In this document: one piece after another, positions 26,604 to 35,346 of the stretch
How the letters are laid out: the number at the start of each line of letters is the position of its first letter
Position numbering within the stretch: the first letter of the stretch is position 1
Assembly: GCF_001428105.1 (NCBI RefSeq)
Contig: NZ_LMSJ01000015.1
Location: 20,964-84,963 of the forward strand
Reading direction: 5' to 3'
DNA from: Paenibacillus sp. Soil766
Lineage (GTDB): Bacteria; Bacillota; Bacilli; Paenibacillales; NBRC-103111
DNA length: 64,000 nt
The notes under the pieces: model-generated
Seen by the model: only the letters and a program-made list of their open reading frames with translations
The model's database searches: none
Told to the model about the DNA's origin: nothing
Made by a program: the position numbers and the translations under genes

Positions 26604-27485
26604 ATGCAAAACGTCAGGGAAGCAGCTTCGGCTAAACCTGCTATTATACGGAGACGCAAAAGCTTCTCTATCCTAAAAGTCATCGTCATAGCCTTCTTAT
26701 CTTTACTTGTGGTCACACAGGTATATCCATTGCTGTGGCTGTTCATTTATTCGTTAAAAACCAATGAGGAAATTCTCTCCGGTCGGTTTTTCGCATTGCC
26801 GGAAGTGCTGCAATGGAAGAACTTTTCCAGCGCGATAGAAGCGGGGAATTATTTCAAATATTTAAAGAATAGTTTATTTGTTACGTTGATAACGATGGTA
26901 AGCGTTCTGTTCCTAAGCTCACTAACAGCTTTCGCAATTACCCGGTTCAAATGGAAGTACGGTCAGCTCGTCATGGTCATCTTCCTCATTGGGATGATGG
27001 TTCCAATGCAGGCAACCCTGTTGCCGCTCATGATTATTTTCAAAAACATGCACATCTTGAACACGCATCTTTCGATCATTCTGCCGTACATTGCGTTTCA
27101 GACACCAGTTGCCGTCTTTATTCTTAGCGGCTTCATGAAGTCCATTCCGGCAGAGATAGAAGAGTCAGCTGTCGTGGATGGAGCGGGAGTCTTTAAGATT
27201 TTCAGCGGCATCATTCTTCCCATTTCAATTCCTCCGATGATGACGGTATGTATCCTCACCTTCATTAATATCTGGAACGAATATATTCTCGCGGCGACGT
27301 TTATCTCGTCCGAGCGACTTAAGACGCTTCCTTTCGGGGTAAACAGCTTCGTAAGTCAATACTCCGTTAACTATGGAGCAATCGGTGCTTTCCTTGTGCT
27401 AGGAGCGCTACCGGTTATTCTCGTGTACTTCTTATTAGCGGATAAAATTACAAAAGGTATGGTAGCGGGAGCGGTGAAGGGTTAA
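26604..27485 (+). CDS. ABC sugar importer permease (MalG type)
   Basis: About 293 residues with six helices. The EAA loop is EESAVVDGAGVFKIFSGIILP, and the C-terminus ends KITKGMVAGAVKG, as in MalG/UgpE-like permeases. GGAAGGGGAG (26587-26596) supports ATG 26604 rather than an upstream TTG that overlaps the previous stop. It completes the second importer. Confidence 0.9.
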   Translation: MQNVREAASAKPAIIRRRKSFSILKVIVIAFLSLLVVTQVYPLLWLFIYSLKTNEEILSGRFFALPEVLQWKNFSSAIEAGNYFKYLKNSLFVTLITMVSVLFLSSLTAFAITRFKWKYGQLVMVIFLIGMMVPMQATLLPLMIIFKNMHILNTHLSIILPYIAFQTPVAVFILSGFMKSIPAEIEESAVVDGAGVFKIFSGIILPISIPPMMTVCILTFINIWNEYILAATFISSERLKTLPFGVNSFVSQYSVNYGAIGAFLVLGALPVILVYFLLADKITKGMVAGAVKG

Positions 27486-27504
27486 CTTCACCCCTCTCTT
27501 TTTT
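27469..27504 (+). terminator. Terminator overlapping the end of the permease gene
   Basis: GAGCGGTGAAG (27469-27479) pairs with CTTCACCCCTC (27486-27496) with one mismatch; the loop contains the stop codon and a T-run follows. The regulator genes downstream therefore need their own promoter. Confidence 0.75.
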
Positions 27505-27567
27505 CATCTTCAGATTTGGGTGTGGTAAAATAGCAAATACTTCCTGGCGAAAGGAGACTAAACTAGC

Positions 27568-29406
27568 ATGAAACGGGGCTTTAATTCCATACATAATCGG
27601 CTGTTCTTGCTATTCCTCACTTCCATGCTCGTGCTTGTGCTACTTTTTAGTGTGCTGTACTACCAGAAAACGACGCAAGTTATACATAGTAAGATTAGTG
27701 ATTTGGCGCAAAAAAATATTTCACAAACCGTAGGTTTATTTGATTTGCTCTTACAGGGCTATGATAGTATTACGAAATCATTGAATAGTAACTATGAAAT
27801 GCTTCGCTTGATTCAGGACCGCGATATCAATCCCGATGTGACGGCTAGCATATTCAATGAGCGCACCATTACGAATATTTTGGGAGCGATTTACTACTCG
27901 CGGGACGATATTATCGGTATTCATGTCATTACCAATGCGGGGAAAAACTATAACTACGAACGCGGTTTTGACAGTGTCCTCAATATAAATTATTCAAGCG
28001 CTGAGTGGTACCAGAAGCTGCAGGATTCCTCTGGTGAGATGGTCTGGCTAGGTCTGGTGCAGGGCTCGGTAATTAACCAGTTCCAACGGGATCCACTCTT
28101 TGTATTTGGCAGGAAGCTGTATGACCTTACAGATCATCGCGTAATCGGGATTATGCTAATTGAAACGAATCCGCAGCCGATCCTTGCGGCCCTCTCTAAC
28201 GTGACGATTAGTCCGAACAGCCGTGTTTACATCGTAGATCGGGAGAATCGACTGATTGCAACGACGGCCGAGGATAAAGTGACATTCCCATCGTTAGGTG
28301 GTCTTCCACGTCCGCAGGAGAATGAGATCATTATTGATGATCGTACAGATCAGTTAATTGTAGCGGCGAAAGCGAAAATGTCAGATTGGACCGTGCTCGG
28401 CCTTACCCCCAAAGGGGATATCAATGCAGAAGTCGTCAAAACGCGGGAATATTTATATGTAGTCATCGTAGTCCTCATTATCCTTTCTACAGCCTTGGCA
28501 AGCCTGATTTCGCGAAACATCGCTTCCCCGCTGAAGCTGTTGATCCGAGAGATGAAGCAAGTGGAGATGGGGAATTTCAAAGGGTCTGTGACCGTCAAAT
28601 CTTTTGAAGAGATTAACTCGCTGGTATCCTCCTTCAATCGCATGGTGAATCGGATGGATGAGCTGATTGAACGTATAACTCTGGCTTCTATAAGTGAGAA
28701 AAATGCCGAGCTACAGGCATTGCAGTCTCAGGTGAACCCGCATTTCTTATATAACACCTTGGATATGATCTACTGGATGCTGGATGAACGAGAGAATGAT
28801 CGCTTAGGCAAAGTCATTCTAGCGCTGTCGCACATGTTCCGGTACAGCAGTGATTGGCAGGAAGCGTCTAAGACGACACTGCAGCAAGAGTTGGATCAGA
28901 TGCGTCATTATATGACGATCATTGAGAACCGTTTGGAGGGCAGGGTAAGTACGGAGATTCATATAGATCCAGAATGGTTGGATGTTGTTTTGCCGAAAAT
29001 GACCCTGCAGCCAATCATTGAGAACGCTGTAAAGTATGGATTAGAGCCATTGCGAGAGCCTGGATTGCTGCGTGTGTTCGCAGAGGTGCATGAGCAAGAA
29101 TTGCACATCATTATCTCGGATAATGGTGTGGGTATCGAACAGAATCTCCTTCATCAGATGCAGGAGAGGTTAGTAGAAGATGCTCGTATGATCGGAGATT
29201 GGTACGCTTATCAAGCGGAGGAGCCTAGCGGCGAAGTGAAGACTGCCCTGGAGAGCAAAATGACACGGAGAGGCATCGGTCTTACGAATGTACATCGTCG
29301 TATTGTTTTACTGTTTGGGGAGGCCTATGGACTTCGGATACAAAGTAAACAAGAGGTAGGAACTACGGTAATCATTGCGATGCCGCTGCCTCGTAAGGGG
29401 GTATAA
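27568..29406 (+). CDS. Sensor histidine kinase, YesM family (second pair)
   Basis: A 612-residue kinase with membrane helices at about 12-32 and 290-310, a 250-residue extracellular Cache-like sensor, HAMP, the acceptor His in SQVNPHFLYNTLDMIYWM, and an ATPase domain (PIIENAVKYGLE, ISDNGVGIE, RRGIGLTNVHRR). AAAGGAG lies 11 nt before the ATG. It forms a pair with the regulator 10 bp downstream, and is clearly diverged from the kinase at 16980, so it probably senses a different sugar signal. Confidence 0.92.
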   Translation: MKRGFNSIHNRLFLLFLTSMLVLVLLFSVLYYQKTTQVIHSKISDLAQKNISQTVGLFDLLLQGYDSITKSLNSNYEMLRLIQDRDINPDVTASIFNERTITNILGAIYYSRDDIIGIHVITNAGKNYNYERGFDSVLNINYSSAEWYQKLQDSSGEMVWLGLVQGSVINQFQRDPLFVFGRKLYDLTDHRVIGIMLIETNPQPILAALSNVTISPNSRVYIVDRENRLIATTAEDKVTFPSLGGLPRPQENEIIIDDRTDQLIVAAKAKMSDWTVLGLTPKGDINAEVVKTREYLYVVIVVLIILSTALASLISRNIASPLKLLIREMKQVEMGNFKGSVTVKSFEEINSLVSSFNRMVNRMDELIERITLASISEKNAELQALQSQVNPHFLYNTLDMIYWMLDERENDRLGKVILALSHMFRYSSDWQEASKTTLQQELDQMRHYMTIIENRLEGRVSTEIHIDPEWLDVVLPKMTLQPIIENAVKYGLEPLREPGLLRVFAEVHEQELHIIISDNGVGIEQNLLHQMQERLVEDARMIGDWYAYQAEEPSGEVKTALESKMTRRGIGLTNVHRRIVLLFGEAYGLRIQSKQEVGTTVIIAMPLPRKGV

Positions 29407-29415
29407 CAGACCATT

Positions 29416-30612
29416 ATGGATATTCTTATCGTTGATGACGAAACCATTATTCTGCAAGGTATTCAGCGCACGCTCCAGAATCGCTTTCCTGAGCACACGA
29501 TCCACTTAGCCTCGAATGCGGAGCAAGCCATTAACATCCTTCGCAGTGAGACGATTCATATCGTGCTAACGGACATTCTGATGCCGGGGATGACAGGTCT
29601 AGAGCTTATGAATATGTCGCGCAGTCGCCATCCCCATGTGAAGTGGGTCGTGATTTCCGCCTATTCGGAATTTTCCTATGCGCAAGAAGCTGTACGCCTT
29701 GGTGCGAAAGATTATTTGCTGAAGCCAATCGGTAAAGAAGTGTTAAGCGATATGATTAGGAAGCTGAGCGAGGAAATCGCCCATGATACCGAACTGATCG
29801 AGGAAGCAGAACTGCTCAAGACGAATCGCAAATTTCTGCAGGAAGCTGTGTTCCAACGCTGGGTACAAGGTCTGGATACGGGGCGTATCGATATGGGTCC
29901 GTTTGTGGAGCAACACCCTTATTTCTTTCTGATTATGGTCAAAATGGAGACCGATAAGGCCGTGTTCTTAGAAAATTTCATTATCGAGAACGTCCTATTG
30001 GAGCTGATTGAACGCTACGGCAAGGGTTTTGTGACCGTTCACGACAGCAAAAGCCTATTAGGGCTCGTCACTCCTCCCGAAGGCACAAGCATCGCACAGT
30101 TGATTGAGGAGCTTCGCAGCCATCTCATTAAATATTTGAAGGTACCGTTCCAGATCATGACCACGGAGCGGATTGAGCAGTTCCAATCTGTACCCGCGGA
30201 GGTACAACGTATGCGGCAGGCATCAACGACACAGGTCTATGAGCATCACGCCAGTGGCAGTGATCGTTCTGTTGAAGTGGCGTTACAGTATATGCGTACA
30301 CACTATCAAGACGATCTTTCACTTGAGAAAGTGGCTTCTATCGTATACTTGAACCCCGTTTACTTTAGCCAACTGTTCAAGCAAAAGACAGGGCAAGGCT
30401 TCAAAGAGTTCGTCATTAACCTGCGATTGGAGCAAGCGAAGCAATTGCTGCTGAATCCGAAGATCAAGCTGGCGGACGTCGCCGAACGGATCGGCTATCA
30501 AGATATGAGGCATTTCTCTCAGGTGTTTAAGAAGAAATTTGGGGTTACACCATCGGAGTTTCGTCAGGAGCATACCGGAGATAAAGCGGATTCATTGCTG
30601 TCAAGAGAGTGA
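29416..30612 (+). CDS. AraC-type response regulator, YesN family (second pair)
   Basis: A 398-residue regulator with a receiver domain (Asp 53 in LTDILMPGMTG, DDE at 7-9, Lys in YLLKPI), a middle region of about 150 residues, and a C-terminal AraC DNA-binding domain (LSLEKVASIVYLNPVYFSQLFKQ; LADVAERIGYQDMRHFSQVFKK). It is partner to the preceding kinase and should drive the second importer operon. Confidence 0.92.
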   Translation: MDILIVDDETIILQGIQRTLQNRFPEHTIHLASNAEQAINILRSETIHIVLTDILMPGMTGLELMNMSRSRHPHVKWVVISAYSEFSYAQEAVRLGAKDYLLKPIGKEVLSDMIRKLSEEIAHDTELIEEAELLKTNRKFLQEAVFQRWVQGLDTGRIDMGPFVEQHPYFFLIMVKMETDKAVFLENFIIENVLLELIERYGKGFVTVHDSKSLLGLVTPPEGTSIAQLIEELRSHLIKYLKVPFQIMTTERIEQFQSVPAEVQRMRQASTTQVYEHHASGSDRSVEVALQYMRTHYQDDLSLEKVASIVYLNPVYFSQLFKQKTGQGFKEFVINLRLEQAKQLLLNPKIKLADVAERIGYQDMRHFSQVFKKKFGVTPSEFRQEHTGDKADSLLSRE

Positions 30613-30770
30613 TTCTCATGGAATTCTCAGAAAATTCTCAGAATAATGCCTACAATTAGGTGTGGCGCAGTTTTCCACCTTTGTTGTTAAATATTAGGTT
30701 ATTTGGAATGTGCTATGGTAGTAGCAGGTCCAACAAACTAATATTTCTATACCAAAGGAGGAAATCAATC

Positions 30771-31304
30771 ATGATTTTTATGAAGAAGAACCGCCTTAAT
30801 CATTCTGTTGTAGGCTTAAGTCTGTCCTTGTTAGTCGCAGGAACTGCGTTGTTAAGTCCGCAAGCGGCCTCTGCTGCCACAGCAACGACGGTATCTTCCG
30901 CGGCAGCGACAGCGATGAGCACGTCCCGTGTAGACAGTATCCTGCGAACTGCGAAGTCGTATATCGGGAAGGTTACTTATCGTTATGGTACGCGAAACAC
31001 GAGCCGTCTTATTTTGGATTGCTCCGCCTACACACAGCTCGTATTTAGTAAGAATGGGATCAAACTCCCTTGGGGTTCTAAAGCGCAAGCGAAATTAGGA
31101 ACTCGGGTCTCGAAGAAGACAAGCCTAAGCAAAGGTGACTTAGTGATGTTTAGTACATCGAGGCCTGGCGTTATTAATCATGTGGGTATTTATATCGGCA
31201 ACGGAAAATTCATCAGTAATACTACCAGTTCTGGCGTTGTCGTACGTGAAATGAACACGGGTTATTGGAAGGATCGTTTTATTATGGGGCGCCATTTGAA
31301 ATAA
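30771..31304 (+). CDS. Secreted NlpC/P60 cell-wall endopeptidase
   Basis: About 177 residues. A signal peptide (basic KKNRLN, hydrophobic stretch, cleavage after AASA) is followed directly by one NlpC/P60 domain. The catalytic Cys is in LDCSAYTQLVF and the His in GVINHVGIYIGNGKFI, so both key residues are present. It would cut D-Glu to diamino-acid bonds in peptidoglycan stem peptides. No SH3 or LysM anchor is present. AAAGGAGG (30754-30761) fixes ATG 30771; 30780 is an alternative. Confidence 0.88.
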   Translation: MIFMKKNRLNHSVVGLSLSLLVAGTALLSPQAASAATATTVSSAAATAMSTSRVDSILRTAKSYIGKVTYRYGTRNTSRLILDCSAYTQLVFSKNGIKLPWGSKAQAKLGTRVSKKTSLSKGDLVMFSTSRPGVINHVGIYIGNGKFISNTTSSGVVVREMNTGYWKDRFIMGRHLK

Positions 31305-31316
31305 ACGTTGGAGATA

Positions 31317-31346
31317 TTGACCACAACTCCCTTCGGGTGGTATATA
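31317..31346 (+). promoter_or_regulatory. Promoter of the MazG-like/XRE pair
   Basis: TTGACC (31317-31322), 18-bp spacer, TATATA (31341-31346), 38 bp before the start codon. The spacer holds a small CCAC / GTGG hairpin. Confidence 0.55.
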
Positions 31347-31384
31347 GTAGAAAACGATAACCATGTTAAGGGAGAACAGATACA

Positions 31385-31783
31385 ATGACATTAAAGCTAG
31401 CCTTCGAAGCTGTGAAGAAGTTCCATGAAACGTTCGAGCATCCAGTAGGCGCATCACCGCAGCGCCTATCCGCTCAGCGTAAAGCCGCGCGTCTAGCGTG
31501 GATGCAAGAAGAGCTCAACGAATTTGAAGAAGCAGCTACATTAGAAGATGAAGTCGATGCGATGATTGATGAATTGTATTTTGTACTAGGGACACTTGTT
31601 GAAATGGGTGTAGAGCCTGGACCCATCTTCGATATTGTTCAGCATGCGAATATGTCCAAGGTTTGGCCCGATGGGAAGGTGCATAAGAATGAAATGGGCA
31701 AAACCATCAAGCCACCGCACTGGGAAGACCCATTCGACAAAATTAGAACTGAAATTCAAAAACAAAAAAATAAGGAAAGTTGA
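31385..31783 (+). CDS. MazG-like nucleotide pyrophosphohydrolase (PRA-PH fold)
   Basis: A 132-residue all-alpha protein with the MazG/PRA-PH metal motif: WMQEELNEFEEA (EExxE) followed by DEVDAMIDELYFVLGTLVEMG (ExxD). Proteins of this size hydrolyse nucleoside or phosphoribosyl triphosphates to monophosphate plus pyrophosphate, usually for house-cleaning. The exact substrate is unknown. It is followed 12 bp later by a small XRE regulator, with which it is probably co-transcribed. Confidence 0.8.
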   Translation: MTLKLAFEAVKKFHETFEHPVGASPQRLSAQRKAARLAWMQEELNEFEEAATLEDEVDAMIDELYFVLGTLVEMGVEPGPIFDIVQHANMSKVWPDGKVHKNEMGKTIKPPHWEDPFDKIRTEIQKQKNKES

Positions 31784-31795
31784 GGTGAGGCGAGC

Positions 31796-32008
31796 ATGGC
31801 CTTCCACAATCAGCTCAAAGAGCTGCGGCAACAGCAAAATCTCACATTACGCAAGCTCGGTGAGAAAGCAGGGATCAGTTATTCTATCCTTAATTCAATC
31901 GAAAATGGTCGAATCATCCCGTCGAAAGATGTCGCTTTAGCACTAGCTATAGCGCTTAAAATTGAGGATAGGGAAGCCTTCGTTGCTTTAGTAATAAATC
32001 CCTCTTAA
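31796..32008 (+). CDS. Small XRE-family helix-turn-helix protein
   Basis: A 70-residue single-domain Cro/C1-type protein: LKELRQQQNLTLRKLGEKAGISYSILNSIENGRIIPSKDVALALAIALKI covers the whole HTH_3 fold. RBS GAGGTGAGG. There is no effector domain. Its partner may be the MazG-like enzyme just upstream. A toxin-antitoxin reading is not supported because no toxin-like partner is visible. Confidence 0.82.
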   Translation: MAFHNQLKELRQQQNLTLRKLGEKAGISYSILNSIENGRIIPSKDVALALAIALKIEDREAFVALVINPS

Positions 32009-32014
32009 GTATAA

Positions 32015-32043
32015 TTGCAATACATAATATAGTGTGGTACAGT
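32015..32043 (+). promoter_or_regulatory. Promoter of the first csp gene
   Basis: TTGCAA (32015-32020), 17-bp spacer, TACAGT (32038-32043). It would give a 5' untranslated leader of about 135 nt. Confidence 0.6.
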
Positions 32044-32064
32044 ATTAATAGTCTTAAAGGTAAA

Positions 32065-32183
32065 ACCTGAATTGCGTATTGCAAAGGGTTATCATTTAAG
32101 TAAATGAAACCTTTTCCAATGTGTAATTTTTTTGTTCGAAACAAGAAAAAAGACATGTTAATAAAACTTTGGAGGTATTACCC
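32065..32183 (+). ncRNA. Cold-shock mRNA leader of the first csp gene
   Basis: The 5' UTR shares ACCTGAATT, TTG-AAAGGGTT, CATTT, CAATGTGT-AATTTTTT, ACATGTTAATAA and TTGGAGGTATT with the leader of the csp gene at 40203. It can fold into a hairpin with arms near 32079-32090 and 32105-32122 capped by CATTTaagtAAATG. A conserved structured leader suggests temperature-dependent folding or translation control. Confidence 0.6.
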
Positions 32184-32384
32184 ATGGCAGTAGGAACAGT
32201 TAAATGGTTTAACGCAGAAAAAGGATTTGGATTTATCGAAGTTGAAGGTGGAAACGATGTATTCGTACATTTCTCCGCAATCACTGGCGAAGGTTTCAAA
32301 TCTTTGGACGAAGGCCAACGCGTTGAGTTCAACGTAGTTCAAGGCAACCGCGGACCACAAGCTGAGAACGTTGTAAAACTGTAA
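32184..32384 (+). CDS. Cold-shock protein (CspA/CspB family)
   Basis: A 66-residue OB-fold protein with both RNA-binding motifs, [12 protein letters not shown] (RNP1) and VFVHFSAI (RNP2). It binds single-stranded RNA/DNA and melts mRNA secondary structure. TGGAGG at 32170-32175 fixes the ATG. It is 85-90 percent identical by eye to the csp gene at 40203. Its own promoter, leader and terminator make it monocistronic. Confidence 0.97.
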   Translation: MAVGTVKWFNAEKGFGFIEVEGGNDVFVHFSAITGEGFKSLDEGQRVEFNVVQGNRGPQAENVVKL

Positions 32385-32412
32385 GCTTCAGCTTGCACAT
32401 ATAGCATTCTCT

Positions 32413-32449
32413 AGAAAGACCCTTAACTTCGTTAAGGGTCTTTCTTTTT
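32413..32449 (+). terminator. Terminator of the first csp gene
   Basis: Perfect 15-bp stem AGAAAGACCCTTAAC / GTTAAGGGTCTTTCT (32413-32427, 32431-32445) with a TTC loop and T-run. Confidence 0.92.
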
Positions 32450-32567
32450 GCGCTCAGCAGGCTGCTTGGAATTTTTGTAGACAAAATTGTCATACCAAGC
32501 GTACAGTATTCTTGGAGTTAGTAACTTGGGTGTTTTCATAGCATCACGCAAGGAGAGTAGATCATTC

Positions 32568-35216
32568 GTGGCCATTAAAGATATGGAGATGTTTAAGGAC
32601 TTCTCTAACATAGAATTAGCTAAGCTTCTGGGCAAGTTAGACAAGGTGAAGGCACAAGCGGGGGACACGCTGTTCGAGCAAGGTGATCCTGGCGATAGCA
32701 TGTATCTGATTGAGAGTGGCAGAATCGAACTTTTCTCTCAGAAGCAGGATAGTACACGCCAGTCGCTTGCGAGTTTACAGGATGGGGATACGCTCGGGGA
32801 AATGGCGCTGTTAACGAACGAGCCAAGATCGGCAACGGCCATCGTAGCTGTCGAAAGCGTTCTCTACTATATAGATCGAGAAACTTTCGATCGGTTAGTT
32901 ATCGAGCAGCCGCAAATCTCTTCATATTTCATTCGGTTACTTTCGGGGCGGCTAGTATCAACCAATGGCCGATTACAAGCCTCGAAGGAAGCGAAGGCGC
33001 AGTGGGTATTGCATGAGGTGGAAGAGTTGCCGGAGACTTTGAGAGATTGTCTATTCGTGTGTGCTTGCTTGCCGAATGTTAGCAAATCTTTGCTTGTCCA
33101 TATGTTTCAAATGGCACTGGAGGAAGCGGAGCAAGTCTATCCGTCACTAGGACGATTCATTCAGCGAGACCCTGAACGTGATTCTGTTCAGGTGAGAGCG
33201 GAAATCGAGAGAGTCCTGCTGGATATGCTCCCGCAGCGATATGGCAACAACCAGCAGCAGCTATGGGTAGAGCAAGCGCTAGCGTTCTACCGCGCGGAGA
33301 AGAATTGGGCAGCGCTGGTGGAGATCCATGCGGCGAGACATGAGTGGGAGCTGGCGCTAGACGCGGCGGCTGTGGCTGCGGGAGAAGTGGAAGTATCAGA
33401 AGTAGCAGAAGCGGCTCTAGCTGAGTCTGAGCGCCAGCAGCGGGCGATCGGTGAAGCGCTTCGGCGCTGCCCGGATGAGCTGCTCGTCGCGCGCTACGCG
33501 GTCTTATGGGCCTATGTCCGCTACTGCGTGGAACACGCGCCAGAAGCGGGCTTGTCCATCGTTGAGGCGGCGCTGGATCAGCAAGGCGCTGCCTATTCGG
33601 CGCAGCAGCTCACCACCGTCTACGAGTGGGGCGCTGATCTGTGCCGCAAGCTAGGGCGAAACCAGCTTGCACTCGAGTATTTGCAGCTCGCGGAGACAAC
33701 CGCGCTGTCGGGATTGAGCTCGACCAAGCGCAGCGAAGTGCAAAGCTTCGGCCTGGCCAAGCAGTTGCTGGCCAGAAGCAAGAGCGAGCGCCTCGCCGCA
33801 GGCGCGGGGCGGCTTGGTGACCGCAGCCGCTGGCTAGGCCTAGCGGCTATCATCTTGGCCGTGGCCTCGGTGCTCGGCTTCCACATCGCCGAGCCCGCCC
33901 TGGGACTGTCCCGCCACGGCATGGACTTCATCGGGATCGGCTTAGCCGCGGTGATCCTCTGGATCGTGAACATCATGCCCGACTACATCGTAGCCTTGGG
34001 CATGGCCATGCTCTGGGTGCTCGGCGGGCTAGTCGAGCCGGGGGTAGCTCTGTCGGGCTTCGCCTCACCGACGTGGCTGTACATGATCTTCATCATGGCG
34101 ATGAGCGCCGTGATTACGAAGTCAGGCTTCCTATACCGCTTCTCCCTTCATGCCCTGAAGCGTTTCCCCGCGAATTACCGCGGGCAACTGTGGGGCATTG
34201 TGGCCGGCGGTATCATGCTGAACCCGATGATCCCTTCTTCCTCAGCGAAGGTATCACTCGGCGTGCCGATTGCCCAGACGCTGTCCGAATCCATGGGATT
34301 CGGAGCACGCAGCCATGGCGCAGCAGGCTTAGGCCTTACCGCCATGCTGTTCTACGGCTTCACAGCGCCGTTCGTGCTTACTGGCTCGTACACGAATGTA
34401 TTAGCCTTCGGTTTGGTCACCAACGCTTCACCTGTGAACTGGATTCAGTGGTTTATCTATGCCTTACCGGCATTTCTTATCTTTAGCAGCGTGCTGCTCG
34501 GCATCATCTTCATCATGTTCCGCAAAACCGCATCAGCCAAGCCGATTGCTGCCGATGTCTTAGACGAGCAGCTGCGGCTGCTAGGGCCGTTGACGCGCGA
34601 GGAGCGTATTGCCGTCGTAACCGTCCTTAGCTGCATCCTCATGCTGGTGTTACAGCCGCTTCATGGCATCGACAGCGCTTGGATTATGCTAATTGGCTTT
34701 GCTGTACTCGTCATCAGCGGCGTGCTGGATCGCAAAACCATTTCAACCGGCATCGACTGGACGTTCCTGCTGTTCCTCGGCGTAGCCTTCAGCTTCTCAG
34801 CAGCCGCCAATGAGCTTGGACTTGTCGAAGCGCTGTCATCGTTCCTTGGTCAGCATATGGGCGTTTTTGTAACGTCGCCGTTCTTCTTCCTAGCCGCTGT
34901 TATCGTGCTCTCGTTCATCGTCACATTGATCGTCAGGGATGACCCGGCAGTAATTTTACTAGTCACGGCACTTCTGCCGTTGGCTGAACAAGCGGGTGTG
35001 CACCCGTGGATTCTGGTGTTCGTGGTGCTCCTATCCACGGATCCGTTCTTCTTCGCGTATCAATCGCCAACGTATTTGACGGCTTACTATAGTTCGGAAG
35101 GGAAGGCATTTAGCCATCGCCAAGGTCAGAAGGTTGCATTTGCATACGGAATAGCCGTGCTGCTGCTTGCACTTCTGTGTGTGCCTTATTGGAAATGGTT
35201 GGGGCTTATCCATTAG
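32568..35216 (+). CDS. Cyclic-nucleotide-binding domain fused to an SLC13 (DASS) anion transporter
   Basis: About 882 residues. Residues 1-125 are a CRP-type cNMP-binding domain with the phosphate cassette LGEMALLTNEPRSATA. A soluble helical region follows (about 150-410) that resembles an alpha-solenoid. From about 425 there are some 12 membrane helices of the SLC13/CitT divalent-anion symporter fold, with conserved MNPMIPSSSAKVS and TDPFFFAYQSPTYL hairpin regions. This suggests dicarboxylate or sulfate transport gated by a cyclic nucleotide. The start is GTG 32568, 10 nt after AAGGAGAG; ATG 32580 is an alternative. The middle region is unusually GC-rich. Confidence 0.85.
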   Translation: MAIKDMEMFKDFSNIELAKLLGKLDKVKAQAGDTLFEQGDPGDSMYLIESGRIELFSQKQDSTRQSLASLQDGDTLGEMALLTNEPRSATAIVAVESVLYYIDRETFDRLVIEQPQISSYFIRLLSGRLVSTNGRLQASKEAKAQWVLHEVEELPETLRDCLFVCACLPNVSKSLLVHMFQMALEEAEQVYPSLGRFIQRDPERDSVQVRAEIERVLLDMLPQRYGNNQQQLWVEQALAFYRAEKNWAALVEIHAARHEWELALDAAAVAAGEVEVSEVAEAALAESERQQRAIGEALRRCPDELLVARYAVLWAYVRYCVEHAPEAGLSIVEAALDQQGAAYSAQQLTTVYEWGADLCRKLGRNQLALEYLQLAETTALSGLSSTKRSEVQSFGLAKQLLARSKSERLAAGAGRLGDRSRWLGLAAIILAVASVLGFHIAEPALGLSRHGMDFIGIGLAAVILWIVNIMPDYIVALGMAMLWVLGGLVEPGVALSGFASPTWLYMIFIMAMSAVITKSGFLYRFSLHALKRFPANYRGQLWGIVAGGIMLNPMIPSSSAKVSLGVPIAQTLSESMGFGARSHGAAGLGLTAMLFYGFTAPFVLTGSYTNVLAFGLVTNASPVNWIQWFIYALPAFLIFSSVLLGIIFIMFRKTASAKPIAADVLDEQLRLLGPLTREERIAVVTVLSCILMLVLQPLHGIDSAWIMLIGFAVLVISGVLDRKTISTGIDWTFLLFLGVAFSFSAAANELGLVEALSSFLGQHMGVFVTSPFFFLAAVIVLSFIVTLIVRDDPAVILLVTALLPLAEQAGVHPWILVFVVLLSTDPFFFAYQSPTYLTAYYSSEGKAFSHRQGQKVAFAYGIAVLLLALLCVPYWKWLGLIH

Positions 35217-35280
35217 CAGTATCGACTGCTGCTGCCGAAATTACCTGTATAATTTCCATTTATTGCTAAACATAAGACGC

Positions 35281-35330
35281 AAAACCCCCGCTAAATCCTA
35301 CGCAATAGGAGGATTTAGCGGGGGTTTTTA
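35281..35330. terminator. Bidirectional terminator
   Basis: A 19-bp perfect stem (35281-35299 with 35310-35328), with A-run before and T-run after, between the convergent SLC13 fusion and amidohydrolase genes. Confidence 0.92.
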
Positions 35331-35346
35331 ATCTGCGCCACAAGCC

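Noticed and set aside
31385..32008. MazG-like gene plus small XRE protein as a toxin-antitoxin pair
   Set aside because: The enzyme has an intact house-cleaning pyrophosphohydrolase motif and the XRE protein lacks any antitoxin feature; co-occurrence alone is not enough.
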